Of a DNA stretch of 64,000 bases, positions 19,868 to 29,312 are shown one piece after another. The position numbers were made by a program, and so were the translations under genes. This stretch comes from a bacterium (lineage in GTDB: Bacteria; Fibrobacterota; Fibrobacteria; UBA11236): assembly GCA_900299345.1 (NCBI GenBank), contig OMJM01000062.1:16788-80787 (forward strand), given 5' to 3'. Positions within the stretch are counted from its first letter, which is position 1. Each line of letters starts with the position of its first letter. Under the pieces are notes generated by a model. It saw only the letters and a program-made list of their open reading frames with translations. It was not told the DNA's origin and searched no databases.

Positions 19868-19892
19868 GTACGGGCGGACGGCTGTCCGCCCC
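19868..19892. repeat. Copy 1 of palindromic element GTACGGGCGGACGGCTGTCCGCCCC (intergenic bioB-hisH)
   Basis: GGGCGGAC/GTCCGCCC 8-bp arms around GGCT; 23/25 identical to 33165-33189. Confidence 0.75.
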
Positions 19893-19918
19893 AACGTGAA
19901 CGGGCCGCAAAGAGATCC

Positions 19919-20539
19919 ATGATCGCCATCCTTGATTACAACGCCGGCAACCTGACCTCCGTGCAACTCGCCTTGCGCGAAACCGGACTGGATGCCGTGA
20001 TTACGCGTGATGCCAACGTCATCGCGGCGGCGGAGCGTTTGATCTTTCCCGGCGTGGGTGCGGCCGGTTCGGCCATGGAAGGCTTGCGAGAACTGAATCT
20101 GGAAAAAACCGTGCGCGACTTCGTCGCCACTGGAAAACCCTTTCTGGGAATCTGCATCGGCTGCCAGGTCATTCTTGAAACCAGTGAGGAAGACGGCGGC
20201 ACGTCCTGCCTTGGAATTTTTTCCGGCAGCGTGAAAGGCTTCAAGCCCGGCCCCGGAATCAAGGTTCCGCACATGGGCTGGAACCAGGTCCGCTTTGCGC
20301 GCAAGCATCCCGTGATCGACGGCATTCCCGACGGAGCGGAGTTTTATTTCGTGCACGGATTTTATCCCGCGCCCAAGGACAACGCGGTGGTTCTGGGTGA
20401 GACGGAGTACGGCGGCGTGAAATTTCCCTCGCTGATGGCGCGCAATAACGTGGTCGCTTGCCAGTTCCATGCGGAGAAAAGCGGACCGTACGGGTTGCGC
20501 CTGTTGAAAAACTTTTGTGCGTGGAACGGGAAGGCGTAA
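19919..20539 (+). CDS. hisH: Imidazole glycerol phosphate synthase subunit HisH
   Basis: MIAILDYNAGNLTSVQLAL...FPGVGAAGSAM...PFLGICIGCQVI...HMGWNQV...FVHGFY...CQFHAEKSG. Confidence 0.97.
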   Translation: MIAILDYNAGNLTSVQLALRETGLDAVITRDANVIAAAERLIFPGVGAAGSAMEGLRELNLEKTVRDFVATGKPFLGICIGCQVILETSEEDGGTSCLGIFSGSVKGFKPGPGIKVPHMGWNQVRFARKHPVIDGIPDGAEFYFVHGFYPAPKDNAVVLGETEYGGVKFPSLMARNNVVACQFHAEKSGPYGLRLLKNFCAWNGKA

Positions 20540-21310
20540 ATGCTGACCAAGCGTCTCATCGTGTGCCTCGACGTGCGTAACCGCAAGGTGACCAAGGGCG
20601 TCAAGTTCGAGGGCAACGTCGATCTCGGCGATCCCGTGGAGATGGCTGCGCAATACTACCGCGATGGCGTGGACGAACTCGTATTCTACGACATCACCGC
20701 TTCGGCGGAAAACCGCGCCATCGACATCGACATGGTGCGCAACGTGGCGAAGAAGGTGTTCATCCCCTTCAGCGTGGGCGGCGGCATCCGCAATCTCGAG
20801 GACATGCGCGACGTGCTGCTGGCCGGCGCAGAAAAAGTCAGCGTGAATTCTTTGGCCGTGAAGAATCCGGACATCATCCGGCAGGGCGCACGGGCCTTCG
20901 GCAACCAGTGCATCGTGCTGGGCATGGACGCCCGGAAAAGCTCCGATCCGAAATACCCGTCCGGCTATGAGATCGTGATCCAGGGCGGCCGCACGCCGGT
21001 GCAGCTCGACGCGGTGGAATGGGCCCGTAAAGCGGAGTCGCTCGGCGCCGGGGAAATCTGTCTGAACAGCATTGACGCGGATGGGACCAAGGAAGGTTAT
21101 GAACTGGAGCTGACACGGAAAGTTTCAGAAGCCGTAGGCATTCCCGTCATCGCCTCCGGCGGCGCAGGCATTCCGCAACATCTGGTGGATGTGTTGAGGG
21201 AAGGCAAAGCGGACGCTGCCTTGGTGGCAAGCATGGTTCACTATGGAACCTATACGGTGGGTGGGATTAAGGAAGAGATGGCACGCGCCGGTTTACCTGT
21301 CAGGCGTTAA
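20540..21310 (+). CDS. hisF: Imidazole glycerol phosphate synthase subunit HisF
   Basis: [32 protein letters not shown]...[11 protein letters not shown]...[18 protein letters not shown]...IASGGAG. Confidence 0.97.
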   Translation: MLTKRLIVCLDVRNRKVTKGVKFEGNVDLGDPVEMAAQYYRDGVDELVFYDITASAENRAIDIDMVRNVAKKVFIPFSVGGGIRNLEDMRDVLLAGAEKVSVNSLAVKNPDIIRQGARAFGNQCIVLGMDARKSSDPKYPSGYEIVIQGGRTPVQLDAVEWARKAESLGAGEICLNSIDADGTKEGYELELTRKVSEAVGIPVIASGGAGIPQHLVDVLREGKADAALVASMVHYGTYTVGGIKEEMARAGLPVRR

Positions 21311-21325
21311 CAAAGCCACGCCTAC

Positions 21326-22249
21326 TCAATCAGCTTCGAAATAATCAGCGTCTATCTTCTTAATTTCGAATTTGCCCTGAAGAGTGACTCCAACATTATT
21401 TTCGATCATAAACTCAGTTAACTGATCTCCATCGATCAAAATTATTTTCGGATCTATAGCGTTCACGTAGTCATACGCTGACTTTGGAAAATCAGAGGTC
21501 GTGATGAAAATACCCTTCTTTGATTTTCTCTGAAGAAGCGAACCCCCAAAGTCTCGTATTTCCTTAACAGGAACCGTATTCTCCCAACGTTTGGCTTGTA
21601 CATAAATCTGATCCAACCCCAATCGGTCTTCTTTTATGATCCCATCAATACCGCCATCACCGGTTTTACCAATTGCTTGGCCCGCGTCCTTTCTGGAACC
21701 ACCATACCCCATTGTTACCAATAGGTCGATTACAAGATTTTCAAAAAAGCGTGGGCTTGCCGCCTTAATCGTGGAAAGCAAACTCTGTTTCAATTCAAGC
21801 TTGAGTTTAATGTAAGCTGCTTCCAGAATTTCTTCGGGCGTTTCAACTTCACCTAGATCTTCGCCGATTTCATTCTTAACCAGTTTGTCTTGTGATTTAC
21901 TTGGCTCGGACTCGGCCTTAAATTTCCGAAATGCTTCGAATTGATCCAGAAGCTTAGTGTTTAGGTCTTGAGGATTTTTGGCAAGAAAAAGTTTGCCCTC
22001 ATCCGAAATCTGCATGTAACCGCGACGTTCCGACTGAATCAAACCCGCCTTGATCAAATAGAATCTCGTCCACCCAACTCTGTTGTCAATTAATGGCTGC
22101 CTTCCACTTGGTAAAAGTTCATTGCGTTCTGCGTCTGTTAGTTTGAAATGACTGGAAATTTTTTCCACCAAGTCGCCGAATTTATACACCTTGCCATCCT
22201 CTAACTGTTTAAGAAGTGGAAGCATGATTTTTTCGTAATTAGGAATCAT
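21326..22249 (-). CDS. mrr: Mrr-family type IV restriction endonuclease (solitary)
   Basis: N-terminal winged-helix Mrr_N (RVGWTRFYLIKAGLIQSERRGYMQISDEGK); catalytic Mrr domain FFENLVIDLLVTMGYGG..GKTGDGGIDGIIKEDRLGLDQIYVQAKRW. Visibly more AT-rich than its neighbours. Confidence 0.93.
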   Translation of the reverse strand: MIPNYEKIMLPLLKQLEDGKVYKFGDLVEKISSHFKLTDAERNELLPSGRQPLIDNRVGWTRFYLIKAGLIQSERRGYMQISDEGKLFLAKNPQDLNTKLLDQFEAFRKFKAESEPSKSQDKLVKNEIGEDLGEVETPEEILEAAYIKLKLELKQSLLSTIKAASPRFFENLVIDLLVTMGYGGSRKDAGQAIGKTGDGGIDGIIKEDRLGLDQIYVQAKRWENTVPVKEIRDFGGSLLQRKSKKGIFITTSDFPKSAYDYVNAIDPKIILIDGDQLTEFMIENNVGVTLQGKFEIKKIDADYFEAD

Positions 22250-22369
22250 GTGTTAGTTCCTTTTGGGTTAGCCTTCGCTTGATTTCTTACGAGTGTGCTT
22301 GAGTAATCTTGGAATCCATGCGCATAAAAGCGTACGAAACCGGAGGAAAAAGGGCTACCTTTCCCCCGC

Positions 22370-23465
22370 ATGGAAAGCATCGATTCACTGAAGGACCGTG
22401 TCCTCAAACTCCGGGGGTATCTTTGACATCCCGGGCAAACAAGAACAACTAGCGATCCTCGAGCGCAACGCGTCGTCCCCGGAATTCTGGAACGACGCCG
22501 CCAAGGCGCAAAAAGTCCAGCGACAGATCAAGGAACTGCAGGAGTGGGTCGAGGCGTGGCAAAGCCTTGACCGCGAAGTGCAGGATCTGGCCTCGCTCGC
22601 CGAACTGGCCGCAGAAGAAAAAGACGCCGAGGTTCTGAAGGACGCGGAGGCTTCGGTTCCCGGACTGGAAAAACGGCTCAGCGAGCTTGAACTCCGAAAA
22701 ATGCTCGGCGGCGAAGACGACGCGCGTCCCGCGATCATCTCCATTCATCCCGGCGCAGGCGGCACCGAATCGCAGGATTGGGCCCGCATGCTCCTGCGCA
22801 TGTACAGCAACTGGTTCGTCAAAAAGGGATTCAAGGTCGATGTGCTTGACGAGCAGCCCGCCGAGGACGCAGGCATCAAGGGCGCCACACTTGAAGTCAC
22901 CGGCGATCACGCCTACGGCTACCTGAAGTCGGAGAACGGCGTGCACCGCCTCGTCCGCATTTCACCCTACGACGCCAATGCGCGGCGGCACACCTCCTTC
23001 GCGGCCGTGAACGTGTATCCCGAAGTCGAAGACGTGGAACTCGAAATCAACGAGGCCGACATCAAGGTGGACACCTTCCGCGCCGGCGGCGCGGGTGGAC
23101 AGCACATCAACAAGACCGATTCGGCCGTGCGCATGACGCACATCCCAACCGGGATCGTGGTGGCCTGCCAGAGCGAACGCAGCCAGCACAAGAACCGCGC
23201 CAGCGCCATGAAAATGCTGCGCGCCAAGGTGTTCCAGCACATCAAGGACGAGGAAGAAAAGAAGCGCGATGCCAAAAAGGCCTCCAAGTTGAAAATCGAA
23301 TGGGGCAGCCAGATCCGTTCCTACGTGCTGCAGCCCTACCAGCTGGTCAAGGACGTGCGCACCGAACACGAAACCTCGGACGCACAGGGCGTGCTGGACG
23401 GCGATCTCGACGATTTCGTCACAGCTTATCTATTGGCATTGGATGCGGAAAGGACGGCTGGGTAG
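22370..23465 (+). CDS. prfB: Peptide chain release factor 2 with programmed +1 frameshift: join(22370..22423,22425..23465)
   Basis: ATG GAA AGC ATC GAT TCA CTG AAG GAC CGT GTC CTC AAA CTC CGG GGG TAT CTT TGA C: shift site CTT-TGA-C with SD-like GGGGG; +1 frame continues DIPGKQEQLAILER..., with GGAGGQHINKTDSAVR (GGQ) and the SPF-like codon-recognition region of RF2. Confidence 0.97.
22408..22426 (+). promoter_or_regulatory. RF2 autoregulatory frameshift signal (CTCCGGGGGTATCTTTGAC context)
   Basis: Matches the known bacterial prfB recoding site (GGGGGTAT CTT TGA C); in-frame UGA at 22424-22426. Confidence 0.95.
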
Positions 23466-23500
23466 GAGCGACCCGGCGGGTTATCCCTACCCAGCCGTCC
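23451..23500. repeat. Inverted repeat GGACGGCTGGGTAGG ... CCTACCCAGCCGTCC overlapping the prfB stop codon
   Basis: 15-bp perfect arms with ~20-nt GAGCGACCCGGCGGGTTATCC loop; the prfB TAG lies in the left arm. Terminator or REP-like element. Confidence 0.7.
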
Positions 23501-23525
23501 CTGTTTCTAATTTCCCGAAAATCTC

Positions 23526-25016
23526 ATGGAAACCAACGATCAAGTCGAAGCGCGGCTGGAAAAACTGACCCGGTTGCGCGAAATGGGGATCAATCCCTAT
23601 CCGTACCGCTTCCCTCTCACCCACGACTCCGCTGCGTTGACCGCCGCACGCGAAGAACTGCTGGCGTCGAATCAAATCGTCGCCTTTGCGGGCCGCATCG
23701 TGCGCTACAACATCAAGGGCAAGATCGCGTTCATCCACCTCAAGGATGGCGCAGGCCGTTTGCAGGTCATGTTCGGTCGCGATGCCGTGGGCGAAGCCAG
23801 TTTCGAACTGGTGAAGATGCTCGACATCGGCGACTGGATCGGCGTGCACGGTCCCATGTTCGTCACCAAGACCGGCGAATACAGCGTCAAGGCGGAGAAG
23901 GTCGAACTGCTTTCCAAGGCCCTGCGTCCGCTGCCCATTCCCAAGGAAAAGATCGAGAACGGCGAAAAGTTGATCTTCGACGAGTTCAAGGACGTCGAAA
24001 CCCGCTACCGCCAGCGCTATGTGGATCTGACTTTGAACGATCCGGTGCGCGACACCTTCCTCAAGCGTTCCCGCGTGCTGCAAGCCATCCGCGAATACTT
24101 GATTGGCCAGAGCTATCTCGAAGTCGAGACGCCGGTGTTGCAGCCGATTTACGGCGGCGCCAATGCGCGGCCTTTTTCCACGCACCACAATGCGCTGGAC
24201 ATTCCCCTCTTCCTGCGCGTGTCCAACGAGTTGTACCTCAAACGCTGTATCGTCGGTGGCTTTCCCAAAGTGTTCGAGTTCGCCAAAGATTTTCGCAACG
24301 AAGGCATCGACCGCACGCACAATCCCGAATTCACCTTGCTCGAATTTTATCAGGCCTACGCCGATTACAACGACATGATGAAGCATTTCGAGAACGTGTA
24401 CGCCGCGGCCTGCACAGCGGCCAACGGCTCCCCGAAATTCACCTTCCAAGGCAAGGAATTCGATCTCACGCCGCCCTGGCCCCGCATGACCATGAAGGAT
24501 TCGCTGAAGAAGTTCGCGAACCTCGACGTGGACGCCATGGACGACGCGGCACTGAAAGCCGCGCTGGCGAAGGATCAGATCGAATTGAAGGGCCATTACC
24601 TCCGCGGACTCGCCATCAAGTCCTTGTTCGAGTTCCATTGCGAGCCGAACCTCGAAGGCCCGATCTTCATCATCGACTTTCCCAAGGAAAGCACGCCGCT
24701 GTGCAAGCAGCACCGTGATGATCCGGCGCTTGTGGAGCAATTCGAACCCTACATCAATGGCTGGGAAGTGGGCAACGCTTATTCCGAGCTGAACGATCCG
24801 CTGGCGCAGCGCCGGTTGCTGGAAGAACAGGTCGAGCGCGGCCGCGGTGGCGAGGATGAAACCCATCCGCTGGACGAAGACTTCCTGCGCGCCTTGGAAT
24901 ATGGCATGCCGCCCACGGGCGGCGTGGGCATCGGCATCGACCGCATGATCATGCTGCTGACCGACAATCCGAACATCAAGGACGTGCTGCTGTTCCCGCT
25001 GATGAAACCGGAGTAA
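23526..25016 (+). CDS. lysS: Lysyl-tRNA synthetase (class II)
   Basis: [20 protein letters not shown]...RYRQRYVDL...[22 protein letters not shown]...[27 protein letters not shown]. Confidence 0.98.
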   Translation: METNDQVEARLEKLTRLREMGINPYPYRFPLTHDSAALTAAREELLASNQIVAFAGRIVRYNIKGKIAFIHLKDGAGRLQVMFGRDAVGEASFELVKMLDIGDWIGVHGPMFVTKTGEYSVKAEKVELLSKALRPLPIPKEKIENGEKLIFDEFKDVETRYRQRYVDLTLNDPVRDTFLKRSRVLQAIREYLIGQSYLEVETPVLQPIYGGANARPFSTHHNALDIPLFLRVSNELYLKRCIVGGFPKVFEFAKDFRNEGIDRTHNPEFTLLEFYQAYADYNDMMKHFENVYAAACTAANGSPKFTFQGKEFDLTPPWPRMTMKDSLKKFANLDVDAMDDAALKAALAKDQIELKGHYLRGLAIKSLFEFHCEPNLEGPIFIIDFPKESTPLCKQHRDDPALVEQFEPYINGWEVGNAYSELNDPLAQRRLLEEQVERGRGGEDETHPLDEDFLRALEYGMPPTGGVGIGIDRMIMLLTDNPNIKDVLLFPLMKPE

Positions 25017-25039
25017 ATTTCAAGAAACACGGAGGTCCT

Positions 25040-26035
25040 GTGAAACTCATTTCCTTATCCACCCTTTGCCTGGCGATTCCCCTTTCGGTCTTCGCCAAGG
25101 ATGCCGCCGCACCCGGCGTGTATGCCAACATCTATACGTCGAAAGGCAAGATCGTCTGCAAGCTCGAATTCGAGAAGGCTCCCCTGACGGTCACCAACTT
25201 TGTCGGGTTGGCGGAAGGAACCAAGACGCACAGCCGCAACGAGTCCAAGCGTTTCTATGACGGCTTGACCTTCCACCGCGTGGAACCCAACTTCGTGATT
25301 CAAGGCGGTGACCCCGCGGGCAACGGCAGCGGCGGTCCCGGCTACCAGTTCCAGAACGAAGTCCGCCCGGATCTCAAGCACGACAAGGCGGGTACGCTGG
25401 CCATGGCCAATGCCGGGCCCAACACCAACGGCAGCCAGTTCTATATCACTCTGGCGCCCACACCCTTCCTCGACGGCAACTACAACGTCTTCGGTTACAC
25501 CACCGAGGGAATGGATGTGGTGAAGGCCATCAAGGTCGGCGATAAAATCGACAGCGTTCGCATCACGCGCATCGGCGCGAAAGCAAAAGCCTTCAAGGCC
25601 ACCGACGAATCGTTCCAAACTATCATCCAAAAAGGAAAATCCGCGGAAACCGCCAAGCAGAAAAAAGCGGAAGCCGATTTTCACAAGCTTGAAAAGAAGG
25701 CCATCACCACCAAGTCCGGACTCAAGTACATCGTGACCCAGGTCGGCAGCGGCCCGAAGCCAGCCAAGGGCGTCAGCATCAAGGTGCACTACACCGGCAC
25801 GTTGGTGGACGGCACCAAGTTCGACAGCTCGCGCGATCGCAACCAACCCTTCGATTTCGCCGTCGGCACGGGACAGGTCATCGCCGGCTGGGATGAGGCG
25901 CTGCTCGACATGCAGAAAGGCGAACGCCGCACCTTGATCATCCCGCCGAATCTCGCCTACGGTCCTGAAGGCCGTCCGCCGGTGATTCCCGCCAACGCCA
26001 CCTTGATCTTCGACGTGGAGTTGCTCGACTTCTGA
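25040..26035 (+). CDS. Exported dual-domain peptidyl-prolyl isomerase: cyclophilin (N) fused to FKBP (C)
   Basis: Signal peptide; cyclophilin [112 protein letters not shown]. Confidence 0.96.
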   Translation: MKLISLSTLCLAIPLSVFAKDAAAPGVYANIYTSKGKIVCKLEFEKAPLTVTNFVGLAEGTKTHSRNESKRFYDGLTFHRVEPNFVIQGGDPAGNGSGGPGYQFQNEVRPDLKHDKAGTLAMANAGPNTNGSQFYITLAPTPFLDGNYNVFGYTTEGMDVVKAIKVGDKIDSVRITRIGAKAKAFKATDESFQTIIQKGKSAETAKQKKAEADFHKLEKKAITTKSGLKYIVTQVGSGPKPAKGVSIKVHYTGTLVDGTKFDSSRDRNQPFDFAVGTGQVIAGWDEALLDMQKGERRTLIIPPNLAYGPEGRPPVIPANATLIFDVELLDF

Positions 26036-27531
26036 TGCGCTACGCGCGACTGTCGATCGCTTTCCTTTGCCTGTCCACGCTGTCTGCGTGGGCGGCGGAC
26101 GGGGTGCGTCAAGCTTTGCGCGGCGCCATCCCCATTTCCTCCTCGGATTCCATCGCGTCGTTGACGCGCTATTCCGCCACGCGTCTCGGTGTCACTCTCG
26201 TGGATGAGGAGTCCGGAAAAAAGAGTCGTCAATGGACGGATCTCTCGCCGGAGACGATGCAAACCGTTTTGGAGGCGGCCTCGGTGGAAGGGTTGGCAGT
26301 CACGGTGGCAGACCCGGGAGAAGAACCCGCCGCCTCTTCCCCGTCTCGCGTGGTCAGAACCGCCTCCGTGGCTTCCGCTTCTCCGCGGTCTTCTTCCATC
26401 CAAAGGTCGCACAGAAGTTATGCGCGCGCGCCGGATGAATCCGAAGATCGCCGTTCCCGCGATCCCGATGCGGCTCACAATCGTCTGGTACACGTCAGCT
26501 ACCAAACGCTATTGTCCACTTACATCTACGGCATCGCCATCCCCGTGGCTTTTGGCGTGGACAATCCGCGCCTGTTGATTGCTTCACCACTGGTTGTCGC
26601 ACCGCTGGCGTTTGGAACCCACCTGTGGTTTTCGCGCAATCTCGATTTCACCGAGTCACATCTCAAGGGCACGATCTACATGCCCACCTTGGCCACCTAT
26701 GCCGCGACCGCGTTGCCGCTGGCATTCACCAGAGATTTCAAATCGGGTTATCAACTCGCATCGTTGATGGGCGCGGTCGCTTATCCTCTGAGTGTGTGGT
26801 ATGGCTATCAACTCGGTGAAACGTACCGCTCGCACCCGGAACAGATCGACGCCAAATGGAAATTCGCGTTGGGTTACGCCTTTGTCGGCTTTGTGACGCC
26901 CACCTTGTACTTCGAACATCCCAGCGATCACTCCAACGACATCCTGCGGGTCAGCCTCGCGCAAAGCGTGGGCATGGCCGCTGTGGGACATTTCGTCGCC
27001 GACTATTATCCCGCGTACTCGGACATGTCCTCCGGGGTGATGTGGGGCATGTTCTCCCACGCCTTGCTGGGAGCCATGGGCGGCATGGAATTGGCCGCGT
27101 TGTACGACGCCTCCTCGTTGCGGCCGTGGCTGGGTGCGACGGTCATTGGAGCGACGGCGGGATTCACCGAGGGCGTTTTCTTTTTCCAGGACAGCCACGA
27201 CAGTTTTGACCGCGCGCGTTACGGCCTGCTCGGCATGGCCGGCGGCGCCATGGTGGGAACCGGTCTCGAATTGATCTTCTACGACTCCAAAGCCTCGGCC
27301 TATGAACAGAAGGTTGCCTGGTCGAGCGCGTTGATCGGCGGCGCGTGGCTGGGTTACGCGGCGGTCTATCTCCTCACTTCGAACATGACGGAAAGCGGAC
27401 GCGCGCGCACGGAAACGCCGGCAGATCCATCCGCGTGGGCTTTCAATCCTCTGCCGACGCTCGAGCCCGCCATTTCGCGCGGCGAGCTGGAAATGCGTTT
27501 GAAGATCCCCGGTTTTTCCCGTCATTTTTGA
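26035..27531 (+). CDS. Uncharacterised polytopic membrane protein with N-terminal exported segment
   Basis: 498 aa; N-terminal signal, ~70-aa STN-like soluble segment, low-complexity Ser/Arg linker, then many hydrophobic helices. Starts in ATG overlapping the PPIase stop (TGATG). No family recognised. Confidence 0.8.
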   Translation: MRYARLSIAFLCLSTLSAWAADGVRQALRGAIPISSSDSIASLTRYSATRLGVTLVDEESGKKSRQWTDLSPETMQTVLEAASVEGLAVTVADPGEEPAASSPSRVVRTASVASASPRSSSIQRSHRSYARAPDESEDRRSRDPDAAHNRLVHVSYQTLLSTYIYGIAIPVAFGVDNPRLLIASPLVVAPLAFGTHLWFSRNLDFTESHLKGTIYMPTLATYAATALPLAFTRDFKSGYQLASLMGAVAYPLSVWYGYQLGETYRSHPEQIDAKWKFALGYAFVGFVTPTLYFEHPSDHSNDILRVSLAQSVGMAAVGHFVADYYPAYSDMSSGVMWGMFSHALLGAMGGMELAALYDASSLRPWLGATVIGATAGFTEGVFFFQDSHDSFDRARYGLLGMAGGAMVGTGLELIFYDSKASAYEQKVAWSSALIGGAWLGYAAVYLLTSNMTESGRARTETPADPSAWAFNPLPTLEPAISRGELEMRLKIPGFSRHF

Positions 27532-27618
27532 CGATCTCTCGCCGACGGTTGGGCACAGCGGCCCGTTCTCGCTACCTTGTTAATCCCGCCCATGTCCCGT
27601 CTTGAAAGGAAAACCACC

Positions 27619-28446
27619 ATGGTCAAACCGAGCAAGCCCGCGAAAAAACCGCTGGTCTCCATTGCCGACGTGCAGGGACTTGAGGACACGCGCCGCATCG
27701 ACATCGACAAGGTGGGCATCAAGGGCATCCGCCATCCCGTGCGCGTCAAGGATCGCAGTGGCGGCGAGCAACATACCATCGCCACGTTCGATATGACCGT
27801 GTGCCTGCCGCACAACTTCAAGGGCACGCACATGAGCCGGTTCGTGGAAATCCTGAACCACCGCGAAAAGGAAATCACGGTCGAGTCGTTTCAGGAAATG
27901 CTGCCGGAGATGCTGAAGCGTCTCAACAGCGAACACGGCGTGATCGAAATGCGCTTCCCCTACTTCGTGAACAAGAAGGCCCCCGTGTCCAAGGTGGAAA
28001 GCCTGATGGATTACGACGTGACCTTCATCGGCGAAAGCGGAAAGACCGGAACAACAATGACCCTCAAGGTCGTTGTGCCCGTCACCTCGCTGTGCCCCTG
28101 CTCCAAGGAAATCTCGGATTACGGCGCGCACAACCAACGGTCGCACGTCACCCTCACCGCCAAGCTGGCTCCGGGTCCGCACTTCGTCTGGATTGAAGAA
28201 CTCATCGATCTGGCCGAGGACGTGGCATCCTGCGAACTGTATGGCCTGCTCAAGCGACCCGACGAAAAATTTGTGACCGAACGCGCCTATGACAATCCGA
28301 AGTTCGTGGAAGATTTGGTGCGCGACGCTGCGCATCGACTCAACAAGGATTCACGCATCGCGCATTACGTGGTGGAATCGGAGAATTTCGAATCCATCCA
28401 CAATCACTCGGCGTATGCGATGATTGAAAAAAACAAAGGGGCTTAA
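27619..28446 (+). CDS. folE2: GTP cyclohydrolase FolE2
   Basis: [25 protein letters not shown]...[34 protein letters not shown] before ATG 27619. Confidence 0.94.
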   Translation: MVKPSKPAKKPLVSIADVQGLEDTRRIDIDKVGIKGIRHPVRVKDRSGGEQHTIATFDMTVCLPHNFKGTHMSRFVEILNHREKEITVESFQEMLPEMLKRLNSEHGVIEMRFPYFVNKKAPVSKVESLMDYDVTFIGESGKTGTTMTLKVVVPVTSLCPCSKEISDYGAHNQRSHVTLTAKLAPGPHFVWIEELIDLAEDVASCELYGLLKRPDEKFVTERAYDNPKFVEDLVRDAAHRLNKDSRIAHYVVESENFESIHNHSAYAMIEKNKGA

Positions 28447-28453
28447 CGCCCCT
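28437..28453. terminator. Bidirectional hairpin AGGGGC-TTAAC-GCCCCT between folE2 and clpS
   Basis: 6-bp perfect stem; A-rich flank gives a T-tract for the minus-strand transcript; both stop codons overlap in the loop. Confidence 0.65.
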
Positions 28454-28772
28454 GAACCTCGGCGTTCATCGATCCCATGCTTTGCGGCAGACGGTGATCC
28501 GGGCCATAAGCGCGGATTTGCCGGCACGTCGCGCTGCAATCATCCCGTGATCCATAGCGAACCGTGGTGCGACCGGTGAGATCCACCTCCACCGCGCAGC
28601 GGAAAGCGTTTTCCTTGGACAGCTTGCAGACGGAAGTCAGCATCTCGACCACGTAGTCGTAGGTGTGCTCCTCGTCGTTGAACAGGACCACCTTGAACGG
28701 CGCGCGCGTCTGGGGCAAGACTTCGGTTTCGGTCTCCCCTGTTCCTTCGGGATTTTCAGGTTCACCGGTCAC
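28443..28772 (-). CDS. clpS: ATP-dependent Clp protease adaptor ClpS
   Basis: [47 protein letters not shown] is the ClpS core. Confidence 0.93.
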   Translation of the reverse strand: MTGEPENPEGTGETETEVLPQTRAPFKVVLFNDEEHTYDYVVEMLTSVCKLSKENAFRCAVEVDLTGRTTVRYGSRDDCSATCRQIRAYGPDHRLPQSMGSMNAEVQGR

Positions 28773-29275
28773 TTGGACATGACCCGATCCCAGAAATATT
28801 CCCAGGCTTTTTCCTGCTCCCCGACGAGAAACCCGTGGCCGCCCTCGAACACGTCGTCGAGATACTCGTTGATCACGTCGATGCGCTGCCGCAGGAAAAA
28901 GGGCTGGCGACTTTGCACGAACGCCAGATCATCGAACACGTGCGGAGGCAGATACACTTCCAAAGGATTAAAGTTGAGGGGCTCCTCGGCGTTGGAAAGC
29001 ACCGCCTTGAAGTAGCGGTTGAAAAAGGCGTCCACCAAAGGACGATTCTCCTCTTCGTGATCGCCCATCAGCTTGTCGAACAAGGATTCCCCGCCGCCGC
29101 CGGTTTTTAGCAATTGAACGAACAACCCCAACGCCGCGTCATCCACCTTGCGAGCCAGCAACAAAAGGTCGCGCGCCGAAAGCGCGGACAAATCATCAAG
29201 GCAGCGGAAACGCGGCCCTTTCCCCAACCCTGACAAATACGCCAGCATCATTTGTTGATGCTCTTCAGATAGCAT
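28769..29275 (-). CDS. Hypothetical protein (168 aa), translationally coupled to clpS
   Basis: Stop overlaps clpS start by 4 bp (ATGA); no recognised family; acidic, largely helical sequence. Confidence 0.8.
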   Translation of the reverse strand: MLSEEHQQMMLAYLSGLGKGPRFRCLDDLSALSARDLLLLARKVDDAALGLFVQLLKTGGGGESLFDKLMGDHEEENRPLVDAFFNRYFKAVLSNAEEPLNFNPLEVYLPPHVFDDLAFVQSRQPFFLRQRIDVINEYLDDVFEGGHGFLVGEQEKAWEYFWDRVMSK

Positions 29276-29312
29276 GCGTTGCCCGCCTTACAATTCATAA
29301 TATATACCCATC

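Noticed and set aside
21302-21323. AGGCGT...ACGCCT between hisF and mrr
   Set aside because: Six-bp stem with 10-nt loop, no T-tract; may be chance.
22398-22424. prfB start at 22398 as given in the ORF track
   Set aside because: Artefact of the programmed frameshift; the true start is ATG 22370 in the upstream frame.
23487-24866. 459-aa minus ORF
   Set aside because: Antisense to lysS.
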